The notes: a model not told the origin generated them from the sequence alone. A stretch of DNA of 64,000 bases from Reyranella humidisoli (GCF_019039055.1 NZ_JAHOPB010000001.1:2170001-2234000); one strand, 5' to 3'; numbered from the stretch's first letter, positions 35,596 to 47,481 are shown. Numbers and translations are program-made.

Positions 35596-36174
35596 ATGAC
35601 CGTCCTGCGGTGTGTTCTCCTCGTGACCATGATGCTGCTGGGCGGTCTTCAGGCCGCCCGTACGCAGACCGTGGGCGGCGTTGACTACGCGCCGGAATAT
35701 GATTTCTCCGAGTTCTGGGCGGCGACCGACGGCCGCTTCTTCCGCGTGATCGTCGCAGGCAATCCCTTCCCGCAGATGCCGGTCGAGGAGGCGAAGCAGC
35801 GGATGCTGCCGGTCATGCAGGCCAACAAGCCGCGACCGGCCCTCACCTTCACCTACCAGCAGCCGCCCGAGCAGCTGCGCCCCGACTATCGACTCGTTCT
35901 GGTCTTCGATCCGGCCAACGATCTCACCGCCGCGCGTGTGTGTGCCGGCCAGATCTTCCTGAAGAAGCCGACGGAGCCGCGTACGCCGGGCCGTGTCTAT
36001 GTCTTCGGAATCTACTGCCGCAACGACCTTGCTCTGTCGCAGACCACGGCCTGGACGCAGGCCAATGGGCCGGAGGATCCCCGGCTAGGCCAGATGTTCG
36101 TCCAGCTGTTCCTGACGTTGTTCGACGACCGGCGCTGGTACCGCTCGCCCTTCAATCCGTGGTTTGCCCGCTAG
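35596..36174 (+). CDS. Secreted protein of unknown function, 192 residues
   Basis: Residues 1-23 form a signal peptide (MTVLRCVLLVTMMLLGGLQA, cut near ARTQ). The mature domain has segments EYDFSEFWAATDGRFFRVIV, YRLVLVFDPANDLTAARVC and GRVYVFGIYCRNDLALSQT. The two Cys residues (about 115 and 137) could form a disulfide. I do not recognise the fold. The gene is followed at 40 bases by a small membrane protein gene on the same strand, so an envelope role is plausible but unproven. Confidence 0.75.
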   Translation: MTVLRCVLLVTMMLLGGLQAARTQTVGGVDYAPEYDFSEFWAATDGRFFRVIVAGNPFPQMPVEEAKQRMLPVMQANKPRPALTFTYQQPPEQLRPDYRLVLVFDPANDLTAARVCAGQIFLKKPTEPRTPGRVYVFGIYCRNDLALSQTTAWTQANGPEDPRLGQMFVQLFLTLFDDRRWYRSPFNPWFAR

Positions 36175-36214
36175 CCGATCCGGCCTAAGAGAGAGGCAAC
36201 ATCAGGGGGATCTT

Positions 36215-36451
36215 GTGGGTACCGACGTGGAAATCTGGATGCTGTTCGCGCCGTTCTGGCTGCTCGGCATCTTTGCGGCGCTGGGTGCGCTCTGGCATTT
36301 CGGCCACTTCAACAGGCGAATTCACGAACATGAAATGACGGCTCACCACCGCCATCACTTCAAGCGGGCGCAAATCGCCATGATGGTCTGTGTCGGCCTG
36401 TTGGTCCTGGGACTGGTGATCGGCGTCCTGGGGGCGCTATCGCGGGGCTAG
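36215..36451 (+). CDS. Small inner-membrane protein, two transmembrane helices
   Basis: 78 residues from GTG 36215, with AGGGGG just upstream. Helix 1 is at about 8-27 (LFAPFWLLGIFAALGALWHF) and helix 2 at about 56-75 (MMVCVGLLVLGLVIGVLGAL). Between them is a His-rich loop HEHEMTAHHRHHFKR that could bind metal. The frame is open to 36164 but those residues precede the ribosome site and overlap the upstream gene. I do not recognise the family. Confidence 0.6.
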   Translation: MGTDVEIWMLFAPFWLLGIFAALGALWHFGHFNRRIHEHEMTAHHRHHFKRAQIAMMVCVGLLVLGLVIGVLGALSRG

Positions 36452-36461
36452 ATCCCCGCGA

Positions 36462-36593
36462 TCATTCGGCCACCAGCCCCACGACCTCGTAGTGGCCCGG
36501 ATCCTGGGTCGGGCCGGCAACCAGGATCTGCTGGTCGCAGGCGGTCAGAACCAGGACGAGAAGACCGAGGGACGCTAGAACCCTGCGGAACAT
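36462..36593 (-). CDS. Tiny lipoprotein, 43 residues
   Basis: A small gene below the usual annotation limit. Reading from ATG 36593 gives MFRRVLASLGLLVLVLTACD, a lipoprotein signal with lipobox LTAC, then about 24 residues ending VGLVAE. GGAGGAATTTGCC precedes the start, an unusually good ribosome site. It is convergent with the two-helix membrane gene at 36215, 10 bases apart. Size and shape resemble small lipoproteins of the entericidin kind, but no family signature is present. Confidence 0.6.
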   Translation of the reverse strand: MFRRVLASLGLLVLVLTACDQQILVAGPTQDPGHYEVVGLVAE

Positions 36594-36707
36594 GGCAAAT
36601 TCCTCCAATTGCGAGAGGAACGCGGGCTTCTGGCTTTTGGTTGCCGCGTTCGGCGTCTTCTCCGGCTAGGATTGGGGAGAACCTGGGGTAGGGCCCATGG
36701 CCGAGAA

Positions 36708-37391
36708 ATGAACCGAAATCGCATGCTGCGCCGCATCGCCTATGTGCGCCGCAACCGCTGCAGTGCTCTGGTAGCCGCCCTGTGCCTTTTCACGGTGCTC
36801 AATCCGTTGCTTGCCGGCTCGGCGATCGGCGGTTCGGTGCTGGGCGTGGCGCTGTTCACGGTCCTCGTGCTGGCGGTCTGGGCGCTTCGCCTCGAACGGC
36901 CCGTCCTCTGGGGGCTGGGTGTCTTCGGATTCATCACCGTCGATGCGCTGATCGCCGATCGCATGGGCTTTGGCGGGCTGCGTCCGATCGCGCTGGGGTC
37001 GACGGCGGTCTTCGTCGGCGCCATCACCATCGCGCTCCTGCGCTATGTGCTCGACCGCCGACCGATCACCACCGACAAGGTGTTCGGCGCCGTCGCGTCC
37101 TACATCCTGATCGCCCTGTCCTTTGCCAGCCTGTTCGGTTTCCTGCAGGTGTTCCAGCCGCACGCCTTCCACGCCACGATCGCGCATGGATCGGACGGCA
37201 AGCTCAACTGGTCGGACCTGATGTACTTTTCCTTCACCGTTCTGACCTCGACGGGTTTCGGCGAGATCACGCCGGCGACGCCCATGGCCCGAGCGCTGAT
37301 CGTGATCGAGCAGGTGCTGGGCGTCATGTACGTCGCCTTCCTGATCGCGCGGCTGGCCAACATGTACGGCTCGACGAAGCATTCGCGTTAG
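36708..37391 (+). CDS. Ion channel family protein (two-pore-helix type K+ channel)
   Basis: 227 residues. There are several hydrophobic spans before a pore region near residue 180: LMYFSFTVLTSTGFGEITPA. The filter TSTGFGEI matches the T-x-G-[YF]-G-[DE] K+ filter, with Phe for Tyr and Glu for Asp. A final helix follows (LGVMYVAFLIARLANMY). It is the Ion_trans_2 type, possibly voltage-independent. ATG 36708 (MNRNRML) is taken over earlier in-frame starts. The N-terminal helices at about 22-110 form a membrane sensor-like part. Confidence 0.85.
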   Translation: MNRNRMLRRIAYVRRNRCSALVAALCLFTVLNPLLAGSAIGGSVLGVALFTVLVLAVWALRLERPVLWGLGVFGFITVDALIADRMGFGGLRPIALGSTAVFVGAITIALLRYVLDRRPITTDKVFGAVASYILIALSFASLFGFLQVFQPHAFHATIAHGSDGKLNWSDLMYFSFTVLTSTGFGEITPATPMARALIVIEQVLGVMYVAFLIARLANMYGSTKHSR

Positions 37392-37472
37392 TGGCCTTCG
37401 GTATCGCTGTGCGCATCGTCGCAATGCCGCCGGCCGCGCTATACTATCCAGCAAAGTGAGATGAGGAACGCC

Positions 37473-39125
37473 ATGAGCATCGCGGCTGAAGCGGTACGGA
37501 CACGCGAGACCCCGGATACGGTGGAACGCTGGGACGCCATCGTCATCGGCGCCGGCCTGTCGGGCATGTACCAGCTCCTGAAGCTGCGCCAGATGGGCTT
37601 CAAGGCGCGCGTCTACGAAGCGGGGGGCGGCGTCGGCGGCACCTGGTACTGGAACCGCTATCCCGGCGCACGCTTCGATTCGGAAAGCTGGACCTACGGT
37701 TTCTCCTTCTCGCCGGAAGTGCTGAAGGAATGGGACTGGAAGGAGCATTTCTCCGGCCAGCCCGAGAACCTGCGCTACTGCGAATTCCTGGCCGACAAGT
37801 TCGACCTGCGCCGCGACATCACCTTCAACACCCGCGTGAAGGCCGCGCACTGGGACGAGGCCGCCAACGAATGGGAAGTGACGTTCGAGACCGGCGGCCG
37901 CGCCCGCGCGCGCTTCCTCATCACCGCGATTGGGCCGCTGTCGTCGCCGACCATGCCGACGATTCCCGGCATCGAGGATTTCAAGGGCGAATCCTGGCAC
38001 ACCGGCCTGTGGCCGCATCATCCCGTCAGCTTCGCGGGCAAGCGCGTCGCGGTGATCGGCACCGGCGCGTCGGGCGTGCAGGCCATCACCGAGATCGCCA
38101 AGACCGTGGGGCATCTCACCGTGTTCCAGCGCACGCCCAACTGGTGCACGCCGCTGCGCAACAGCAAGATCGAACCCGAGACGATGGCCGACATCCGCTC
38201 GCGCTACGATGAGATATTCGCCCAGTGCCGCGAGAACTGGGGCTGCTTCGTCCATACCGCCGATCCGCGCCATTCGACCGACGTGACGCCGGAGGAGCGC
38301 GAGGCCTTCTTCGAGAAGCTCTACAACACGCCCGGCTTTGCTTTCTGGCAGGGCAATTTCCGCGACGTGCTGATGGACCAGGCGGCGAACGACGCGCTCA
38401 CCGCGTTCGTGATCAAGAAGATCCGCGCCCGCGTGAACGATCCGAAGATCGCCGACAAACTGATTCCCAGGAACCACGGCTACGGCACGCGCCGCGTCCC
38501 GCTCGAGAGCGGCTACTTCGAGGTCTACAACCAGCCCAACGTGAAGCTGGTCGATATCCGCGAGACGCCGATCGAGCGTGTCACCGAGAAGGGCCTGCGC
38601 GTCGGCGGCGAAGACTACGAATTCGACATGATCATCTATGCGACCGGCTTCGACGCCATCACCGGCGCCTTCGACCGCATCGACTTCCAGGGCCGCGGCG
38701 GCGAGAAGCTGCGGGCCAAGTGGGCCGACGGGCCGCACACCTATCTCGGCCTGAACGTCGCGGGCTTCCCCAACATGCTGACCCTGGTTGGCCCGCACAA
38801 CGCGGCGACCTTCTGCAACCTGCCGCGCTGCATCGAGCAGAACGTCGAGTTCGTGTCCGACCTGCTGGGCTACATGCGCGACAAGGGCCTCACCCGCATC
38901 GAGGCGACGCCGGAGGCCGAGACGGCGTGGACCGCCCATGTCTACGACACCGGATCGCGGCTGCTGCTCACCAAGGTCGATTCCTGGATGACCGGTGTGA
39001 ACAAGAACGTCCCCGGCCGCCTCAATCGCACCTTCATGGCCTATGCCGGCGGCGCGCCGAAGTATCGCCAGAAGTGCGAGGAGATCGCGGCGAACGGATA
39101 TGAGGGGTTCAAGCTGTCATCCTGA
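37473..39125 (+). CDS. FAD-dependent Baeyer-Villiger-type monooxygenase
   Basis: 550 residues. The FAD fold begins IVIGAGLSGMYQLLKLRQ, followed by GVGGTWYWNRYPGARFD. The Baeyer-Villiger fingerprint F-x-G-x3-H-x3-W-P is present as FKGESWHTGLWP. The second Rossmann motif VIGTGASGVQAITEIA binds NADPH, and IIYATGFDAITG closes the fold. It inserts oxygen into a ketone or aldehyde; the substrate is unknown, with cyclohexanone- or acetone-type enzymes as relatives. GAGGAACGCC precedes ATG 37473. The last codons and the TGA stop lie inside a palindromic repeat. Confidence 0.93.
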   Translation: MSIAAEAVRTRETPDTVERWDAIVIGAGLSGMYQLLKLRQMGFKARVYEAGGGVGGTWYWNRYPGARFDSESWTYGFSFSPEVLKEWDWKEHFSGQPENLRYCEFLADKFDLRRDITFNTRVKAAHWDEAANEWEVTFETGGRARARFLITAIGPLSSPTMPTIPGIEDFKGESWHTGLWPHHPVSFAGKRVAVIGTGASGVQAITEIAKTVGHLTVFQRTPNWCTPLRNSKIEPETMADIRSRYDEIFAQCRENWGCFVHTADPRHSTDVTPEEREAFFEKLYNTPGFAFWQGNFRDVLMDQAANDALTAFVIKKIRARVNDPKIADKLIPRNHGYGTRRVPLESGYFEVYNQPNVKLVDIRETPIERVTEKGLRVGGEDYEFDMIIYATGFDAITGAFDRIDFQGRGGEKLRAKWADGPHTYLGLNVAGFPNMLTLVGPHNAATFCNLPRCIEQNVEFVSDLLGYMRDKGLTRIEATPEAETAWTAHVYDTGSRLLLTKVDSWMTGVNKNVPGRLNRTFMAYAGGAPKYRQKCEEIAANGYEGFKLSS

Positions 39126-39164
39126 GCGAAGCGAAGGATCCTTCGGCTTCGCCTCAGGATGACA
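39115..39164. repeat. Palindromic repeat copy 4, overlapping the monooxygenase stop
   Basis: TGTCATCCTGAGCGAAGCGAA (39115-39135, first 20 shown in part) and its near-inverse ending CAGGATGACA at 39164 form a hairpin around GGATCC, with small bulges. It shares CATCCTGAG with copies 1 and 2. The monooxygenase stop TGA (39123-39125) is within the left arm, so the repeat shapes the protein's C-terminus and probably the mRNA 3' end. The next gene, convergent, ends 4 bases after it. Confidence 0.85.
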
Positions 39165-39168
39165 AGGA

Positions 39169-40890
39169 CTACCGTGCCCCGCGCACCAATCGGCCCGGCT
39201 TCGCGCCGGTGAATTCGCCGTCGCGATACGTCACTTCGCCGCCCACGATCGTGGCGCGATAGCCCTCGGCCTTCTGTTCCAGGCGACGGCCGCCACCCGG
39301 CAGATTGTGGACCGGATGCGGCGCGGAGACTTTCAGCCGGTCGAGGTCGATTACGTTGATGTCTGCCTTGTAGCCCATCTGCAGCCGGCCGCGATCGCCG
39401 AGGCCAACGGCGCGCGCCGGCACATCGGTGAGCTGCTGGATCGCCCAGGGCAGCGGCCAGCGCTCGCCCTTGCGGTCGCGCGTCCAGTAGGTGAGGGCGT
39501 GCGTCGTATAGCTCGCGTCGCAGATCAGCCCGTAATGTGCACCGCCGTCGCCCAGTGCCATCACCGTATGGTCGTGGCGCAACATGCTGGCCATGTTGGC
39601 GTCGGAACAGTCTGTGTAGTTGGCGCCGGGATGGAACAGGATCGTGCGGCCATCGCCGCTCACCAGCAGGTCGTAGGCGAGTTCGAGCGGCGTGATACCG
39701 AGCTTGGCGGCGCGGGCGTCGAGTCGCCGGTCGGCCGGCGGCGTGTAGTCGGGCGGATCGCCCAGTACGAACATGTTGGCGACGCTGCGCATGAAGGCGA
39801 GCATCTGCGGGTTGCGATAGGAGGGCTGTTCCTGGAGAAGCTTCGCCTTCATCGCCGGATCGCGCAGCTTCGCCAGCTTGGCCTCGAGCGGAAGCCCGTC
39901 GACCTCGCGGTAGCTCGGGCAGGTCGAGAAGGGGTGGAACGAGAGTTCGAGCCCGTAGAGCACGGCCACGGGGCGCGCCGCGACCTGGCCGCGGATCGTC
40001 AGCCCGTCACGATGGGCGCGCTCGATCTCTCGCAGCAGGGTCTGCCAGCGGCCGGGATAGAGCGAGATGTCGAGCAGGGTGAAGGAGAGCGGGCGTCCCG
40101 ACAGTTCGACCAGCCGGCGCAGCATGGCGAACTCGGTGGCGCCTTCGGCCGTGGTGTCCTGGAAGTCGTCGAGGAGCTGGATGACGCCCTTGCCGGCCCG
40201 GCGCATGCCGCGAGCGATCGCCGCCAGCTCTTCCTCGCCCGCGGTGATGGTCGGCGTCAGCGCGCCGTCGGGCGTGCGATGGAACAGCGAGCGCGATGTC
40301 GAGAAGCCCAGCGCGCCGGCGTCGAGCCCTTCTTCCACCAGCCTGGCCATTTCCGCCATGTCCGCCGCCGTCGCGGGCTCGCGGTCGACGCCGCGGCGGC
40401 CCATCACGAAGACGCGCAGCGGCGCATGCGGCACCTGCGTCGCAAAGTCGATGTCGCACTGCCGCTTCGACAACGCCTCGAGATAGTCGGGAAAGCTCTG
40501 CCAGTTCCACGGCACGCCCTCGCGCATGACCAGCTCGGGAATGTCCTCGACGCCCTCCATGACGTTCATCAGCGTGTCGCGATCCTGCGGCCGGCAGGGC
40601 GCGAAGCCGACGCCGCAATTGCCCATCAGCACCGTCGTCACGCCATGGCCCGACGAGGGCGAGAAGCGGTCGTCCCAGGTCACCTGTCCGTCGTAATGCG
40701 TGTGGACGTCGACGAAGCCCGGTGTCACCGTGAGTCCTCGGGCGTCGATCTCCTCGCGGCCGCTGCCGTCTATGCGACCGATGGCGGCGATGCGACCGTC
40801 CTGCACCGCAACGTCGGCGTGGCGGGGCGCGCTTCCGGTGCCATCGATCACGGTTCCGTTGCGCACGATCAAGTCGTATGAGGCGGCCAT
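39169..40890 (-). CDS. N-acyl-D-amino-acid deacylase (D-aminoacylase) family amidohydrolase
   Basis: 573 residues. The start YDLIVRNGTVIDGTGSAPRH and the metal motif GFVDVHTHYDGQVTWDD (HxH) are typical of the D-aminoacylase branch. MGNCGVGFAPCRPQD carries the Cys that helps bind zinc in this family, and GDGGAHYGLICDAS holds the catalytic Asp. The enzyme hydrolyses N-acylated D-amino acids or similar amides in the cytoplasm. ATG 40890 follows GGAGGGAGCT. Longer in-frame starts lie in the opposite-strand gene's promoter region and are not favoured. Confidence 0.93.
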   Translation of the reverse strand: MAASYDLIVRNGTVIDGTGSAPRHADVAVQDGRIAAIGRIDGSGREEIDARGLTVTPGFVDVHTHYDGQVTWDDRFSPSSGHGVTTVLMGNCGVGFAPCRPQDRDTLMNVMEGVEDIPELVMREGVPWNWQSFPDYLEALSKRQCDIDFATQVPHAPLRVFVMGRRGVDREPATAADMAEMARLVEEGLDAGALGFSTSRSLFHRTPDGALTPTITAGEEELAAIARGMRRAGKGVIQLLDDFQDTTAEGATEFAMLRRLVELSGRPLSFTLLDISLYPGRWQTLLREIERAHRDGLTIRGQVAARPVAVLYGLELSFHPFSTCPSYREVDGLPLEAKLAKLRDPAMKAKLLQEQPSYRNPQMLAFMRSVANMFVLGDPPDYTPPADRRLDARAAKLGITPLELAYDLLVSGDGRTILFHPGANYTDCSDANMASMLRHDHTVMALGDGGAHYGLICDASYTTHALTYWTRDRKGERWPLPWAIQQLTDVPARAVGLGDRGRLQMGYKADINVIDLDRLKVSAPHPVHNLPGGGRRLEQKAEGYRATIVGGEVTYRDGEFTGAKPGRLVRGAR

Positions 40891-41064
40891 AGCTCCCTCC
40901 GTGGGCATTCCGCGAGAATGTCGCCCTTTGCTGCCTAGCATTCCGCCGGGAGCGGGAAAACGCCCGCAAAGATGTTTCCTGGTCGGTGAAATAACACCCC
41001 GCGCTCTCCGCTTCGGCCGGTCGTCAGGAAAACGTGACTTGGTTTGGCCGCAACCGGGGCGTTT

Positions 41065-42144
41065 ATGGTGGCCATGGACCGTCACTCAAGCGTCCCCGTC
41101 ACCCTGTTGTCCGTCGCCCATGCCCTGCCGCCGCACCGGCTGCTGCAGACCGAGGCGGCCGCGGCGGCCCGCGGAATCTTCGCGCATCGCTACGCTGCGT
41201 TCGACCGGATGGCCCCCGTCTTCACCACGTCGGGCATCGAAGCGCGTCACACCGTCATGCCGCTCGACTGGTATCTCTCGACGCTCGGTTGGCCGGAGCG
41301 CAACGCGGCTTATCTCGAAGGCGCCCACGACCTGTTCGTCGAGGCGGCGACTCGCGCGCTTGCGGCGGCGGGATGTGCCGCGTCCGATGTCGACACGATC
41401 GTCACGATCTCCTCGACCGGTGTCGCCACGCCCAGTCTCGAAGCGCGCGCGGCGCGCCGCATGGGGTTCCGCCCCGATGTCGAGCGCGTGCCGGTGTTCG
41501 GCCTGGGATGCGCGGGTGGCGTCTCCGGGCTGGCGCTCGCCGGTCGCCTGGCGTCCGCGCGGCCCGGGTCCACCGTCCTGTTCGTGGCGATCGAGATCTG
41601 TACTGCGGCGTTCCGCATGGATCAGCTGACGCCGGCCAACATGGTCGCAACCGCCCTCTTTGGCGACGGCGCGGCAGCCTGCGTGGTCCGCGCTGGCGCG
41701 GGCGAAGCGGGTATCGCGCGGATCGAAGGCGCGGGCGAGCATCTGTGGCCGGACACGCTCGACATCATGGGCTGGAAGGTCGACCCGACCGGGCTCGGCG
41801 TCGTGTTCGACCGCTCCATCCCGCCCTTCGCCGAGCAGCAGGTCGGGCCGGCGGTCGAGGGCATCCTGTCCCGTCTCGGCGTGGCGCGCGAATCGGTGGA
41901 TCGCTTCGCCTGCCATCCGGGCGGCGCCAAGGTGATCACGGCGCTGGAGACCACGTTGCGGCTTGAGACGGGCGCGCTCGATCACGAGCGTGAGGTGCTG
42001 CGCCAGTATGGAAACATGTCGGCCCCGACCGTGCTCTTCGTCCTGGAACGGCTCGTGGCCGCCGGGCTTCCGAGGCGCACGGTGCTGACGGCGCTGGGGC
42101 CCGGCTTCACCTGCAGTTGCCTGTCCCTGGTCCGCGCGGCGTGA
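41065..42144 (+). CDS. Type III polyketide synthase (chalcone/stilbene synthase-like)
   Basis: 359 residues in the thiolase fold. The Cys-His-Asn triad is visible: Cys in VFGLGCAGGVSG (near 145), His in RFACHPGGAKV (near 280), and Asn in QYGNMSAPTVLFVL (near 315). FGDGAAACVV and LGPGFTCSCL are family motifs. Members condense malonyl-CoA on fatty starter units to give alkylpyrones or alkylresorcinols. The neighbour 10 bases downstream is an ICMT-type methyltransferase, a pairing known from Bacillus BpsA-BpsB and Streptomyces SrsA-SrsB. ATG 41065 has only a weak GGGG site; ATG 41074 is possible. Confidence 0.93.
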   Translation: MVAMDRHSSVPVTLLSVAHALPPHRLLQTEAAAAARGIFAHRYAAFDRMAPVFTTSGIEARHTVMPLDWYLSTLGWPERNAAYLEGAHDLFVEAATRALAAAGCAASDVDTIVTISSTGVATPSLEARAARRMGFRPDVERVPVFGLGCAGGVSGLALAGRLASARPGSTVLFVAIEICTAAFRMDQLTPANMVATALFGDGAAACVVRAGAGEAGIARIEGAGEHLWPDTLDIMGWKVDPTGLGVVFDRSIPPFAEQQVGPAVEGILSRLGVARESVDRFACHPGGAKVITALETTLRLETGALDHEREVLRQYGNMSAPTVLFVLERLVAAGLPRRTVLTALGPGFTCSCLSLVRAA

Positions 42145-42154
42145 GTGCGAGGCG

Positions 42155-42658
42155 ATGAGTTGGGCGGCCGTCATCCTGGCATTGGTCACGGCGCAGCGTC
42201 TGGGTGAACTCGTGCTGGCGCGCCGCAATACGAAGCGGCTGCTGGCCCGCGGCGGGCGCGAGGTCGGAGCGGCGCACTATCCGCTGATCGTGGCCATGCA
42301 TGCCGCCTGGCTGCTGGGCCTCTGGTACTTCGCCGTCCTTCGGGCGCCCGTCGGGCAGGAGGTGAACCTCGCGTGGCTCGGCATCTTCGTTGTCCTGCAG
42401 CTGGGGAGAGTCTGGGTGATCGCCTCGCTCGGCGGCCGCTGGACCACACGCATTGTCGTCCTGCCGGGCGAGCCCCTGGTGAGGCGCGGCCCCTATCGCT
42501 TCGTCTCGCACCCCAACTACTGGGTGGTGGCGGGCGAGATCCTCGTCCTGCCTCTTGCCTTCGGCCTTGCAGCCTTCGGTCTCGTCTTCACGATCCTCAA
42601 CGCGGCGATGATGTGGATCCGCATCCGGGCCGAGGCGGCGGCCCTCGCGCCTCAGTAG
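42155..42658 (+). CDS. Isoprenylcysteine carboxyl methyltransferase (ICMT)-family membrane methyltransferase
   Basis: 167 residues with about four hydrophobic helices. The C-terminal cofactor segment VRRGPYRFVSHPNYWVVAGE is nearly the family consensus (R-x-G-P-Y-x2-x-R-H-P-x-Y). It transfers a methyl group from S-adenosylmethionine to a substrate in the inner membrane. It starts 10 bases after the type III polyketide synthase, so it probably methylates the alkylpyrone or phenolic lipid product. The 3' end overlaps the convergent glutaminase gene by 7 bases. Confidence 0.92.
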   Translation: MSWAAVILALVTAQRLGELVLARRNTKRLLARGGREVGAAHYPLIVAMHAAWLLGLWYFAVLRAPVGQEVNLAWLGIFVVLQLGRVWVIASLGGRWTTRIVVLPGEPLVRRGPYRFVSHPNYWVVAGEILVLPLAFGLAAFGLVFTILNAAMMWIRIRAEAAALAPQ

Positions 42659-44487
42659 GAGGCCAGCACCTCGATCTTGTTGTTGGCGACGATCAGGCGC
42701 TTGGCGAGCAGACGGGCGAGATTGGCCATGATCCTCTCGCCGGCGCGTGGATGGCTGGCGCGGAAGCGGGCGAAGGCGTCGAGCGCCAGTTCGAGGCAGG
42801 CCACCTTGGTATCGGCCCAGACATCCGCCGATCGGGCAGTCTCGAGCAGGGCCATCTCGCCGACCGCCATGCCCGCGGACAGGGTAGCGAGGCGCACGCC
42901 GCTCTGCAGCCGGACGCTGACGATGCCGCTGGCCACGAACATCAGCGACGATGCCGGTTCCCCGGCCGAGATCAGCCGCTCGCCGGTCCGATATTCGCGC
43001 TGGACCAGCAGTGCCTCGAGCGCGGAAAGCTCGTCGTCTTCCAATCCGCTCAGCAGTTCCTGCTCATGAAGATCGGTCGACGTCCCCAGCTCGAGATCGC
43101 CGGTCTCGCTGTGGATGATGCTGTCCTCCGCCCACTCGATGGCTTCGTCGAGGAGCCCGATCCGGCGCACGCCGGAGCGGTCGGGGAGCCACTCGGACAG
43201 CGACTGCTCGATGGGCGTTCCGCGGGCAATGCCGCTGAACACCACCTGGACGTGCCCCTGCGCGAGATCGTCGAGCACGTCGGCCAGCAGCCGCAGCGAC
43301 GCCTCGCTGACGGACGGCACGCGGCGGAGGTCCAGGATGAGATAGCGCAGGCCCGAACGAAGGTTGCGGATGCGCCGCGAGAGATACTCGATGTTGCCGA
43401 AGCTGAGCGCGCCGGTCAGTTCGAGGATCGCGCCCTCGCCGTGGTGGGCCTCCAGGATGGCCTGCTCGCGCGGCGGCCGGCTGCGGCGCGACGATACGCT
43501 GCCCACGTCGTAGCTCGCGGCAATGCAGGTCCGCACGTCGCCAACGCGGTTGAGCATGTGCAGCCCGAAATGGGTCGACAGCGCCTCGCAGGTCCGCAGA
43601 CCGCGGATGCTGTTGCCCTGGTCGTCGATCAGCGGCGAGTAGGTGCCGAGGCCGAGCTGCGAGGGCAGGGAAGCCACGATGCCGCCGCCCACGCCGCTCT
43701 TGGCCGGAATGCCGACACGATAGACCCAGCGGCCGGCCGAATCGTACATGCCCGAGCTGGTCATGACCGAGAGCGTCCGCGCCACGGCATAGGAAGAGAC
43801 GACCTGCTCGCCGGTCAGCGGATTGCGGCCCTTGTGCGCCAGCGTCGCCGCCATGACGGACAGGTCCCGTGCCGAGACGCGCAGAGCGCACTGGCGGAAA
43901 TAGACGTCGAGAACCTGGTCGACGTCGCCCTGGAGAACGCCGTGGTTGCGCAGCAGATAGGCGATGGCCCGGTTTCGGTCGCCGGATTCGCGCTCGGAGC
44001 GGAAGGTAGGCTCGTCGACCTCCAGCCGCCGTCCGGCAAAGCGGCTCAGCGCCTGCAGCAGCCAGTCGAAGGCACCATCCTGCTCGCGTTCGCAGATCAG
44101 GCCGGTGCACGCGATCGCGCCGGCATTGACCATCGGGTTGAAGGGCCGATTGTCCGAGCCTAGCCGGATGGAGTTGAAGGCGTCGCCGCTCGGCTCGACT
44201 CCCACGATCGATTCGACCCGCTCGGCGCCGACCGTCTCCAGCGCCAGGGCAAACACAAACGCCTTGGAGATCGACTGGATCGTGAATTCGACAGTGCTGT
44301 CGCCGATCTCGTACACGTAACCATCGACCGTCGTGACGGCGATGCCGAAGTGCGCCGGGTTGGCGAGCGCGAGCTCGGGAATGTACGCGGCGACCTCGCC
44401 GCTCTGGTCCTGGGAATACTCCGCATGGCAGCGCGCGAGGAAGCGGGCGAGCGGGAGCTCAGCCGCCGAAACTTGTGATTCGTCCAT
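42652..44487 (-). CDS. Glutaminase fused to STAS and cyclic-nucleotide-binding domains
   Basis: 611 residues, about twice a normal glutaminase. Residues 1-310 are glutaminase A: serine-lysine motif in FTIQSISKAF (Ser72/Lys75), then SGDAFNSI, NPMVNAGAI and KSGVGGGI. Residues about 340-440 form a STAS domain (ELTGALSFGNIEYLSRRI, LDLRRVPSVSEAS). Residues about 475-600 form a cNMP-binding domain with SLMFVASGIVSVRL and GEMALLETARSADV. The enzyme makes glutamate and ammonia; the added domains suggest control by cAMP or partner proteins. The gene is 3 bases after a large histidine kinase gene. Confidence 0.94.
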   Translation of the reverse strand: MDESQVSAAELPLARFLARCHAEYSQDQSGEVAAYIPELALANPAHFGIAVTTVDGYVYEIGDSTVEFTIQSISKAFVFALALETVGAERVESIVGVEPSGDAFNSIRLGSDNRPFNPMVNAGAIACTGLICEREQDGAFDWLLQALSRFAGRRLEVDEPTFRSERESGDRNRAIAYLLRNHGVLQGDVDQVLDVYFRQCALRVSARDLSVMAATLAHKGRNPLTGEQVVSSYAVARTLSVMTSSGMYDSAGRWVYRVGIPAKSGVGGGIVASLPSQLGLGTYSPLIDDQGNSIRGLRTCEALSTHFGLHMLNRVGDVRTCIAASYDVGSVSSRRSRPPREQAILEAHHGEGAILELTGALSFGNIEYLSRRIRNLRSGLRYLILDLRRVPSVSEASLRLLADVLDDLAQGHVQVVFSGIARGTPIEQSLSEWLPDRSGVRRIGLLDEAIEWAEDSIIHSETGDLELGTSTDLHEQELLSGLEDDELSALEALLVQREYRTGERLISAGEPASSLMFVASGIVSVRLQSGVRLATLSAGMAVGEMALLETARSADVWADTKVACLELALDAFARFRASHPRAGERIMANLARLLAKRLIVANNKIEVLASY

Positions 44488-44490
44488 CTG

Positions 44491-47481
<2,991 letters not shown>

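Noticed and set aside
36666..38939. 757-codon open frame antisense to the K+ channel and monooxygenase genes
   Set aside because: Compositional shadow with no recognisable domain; the plus-strand genes have clear signatures.
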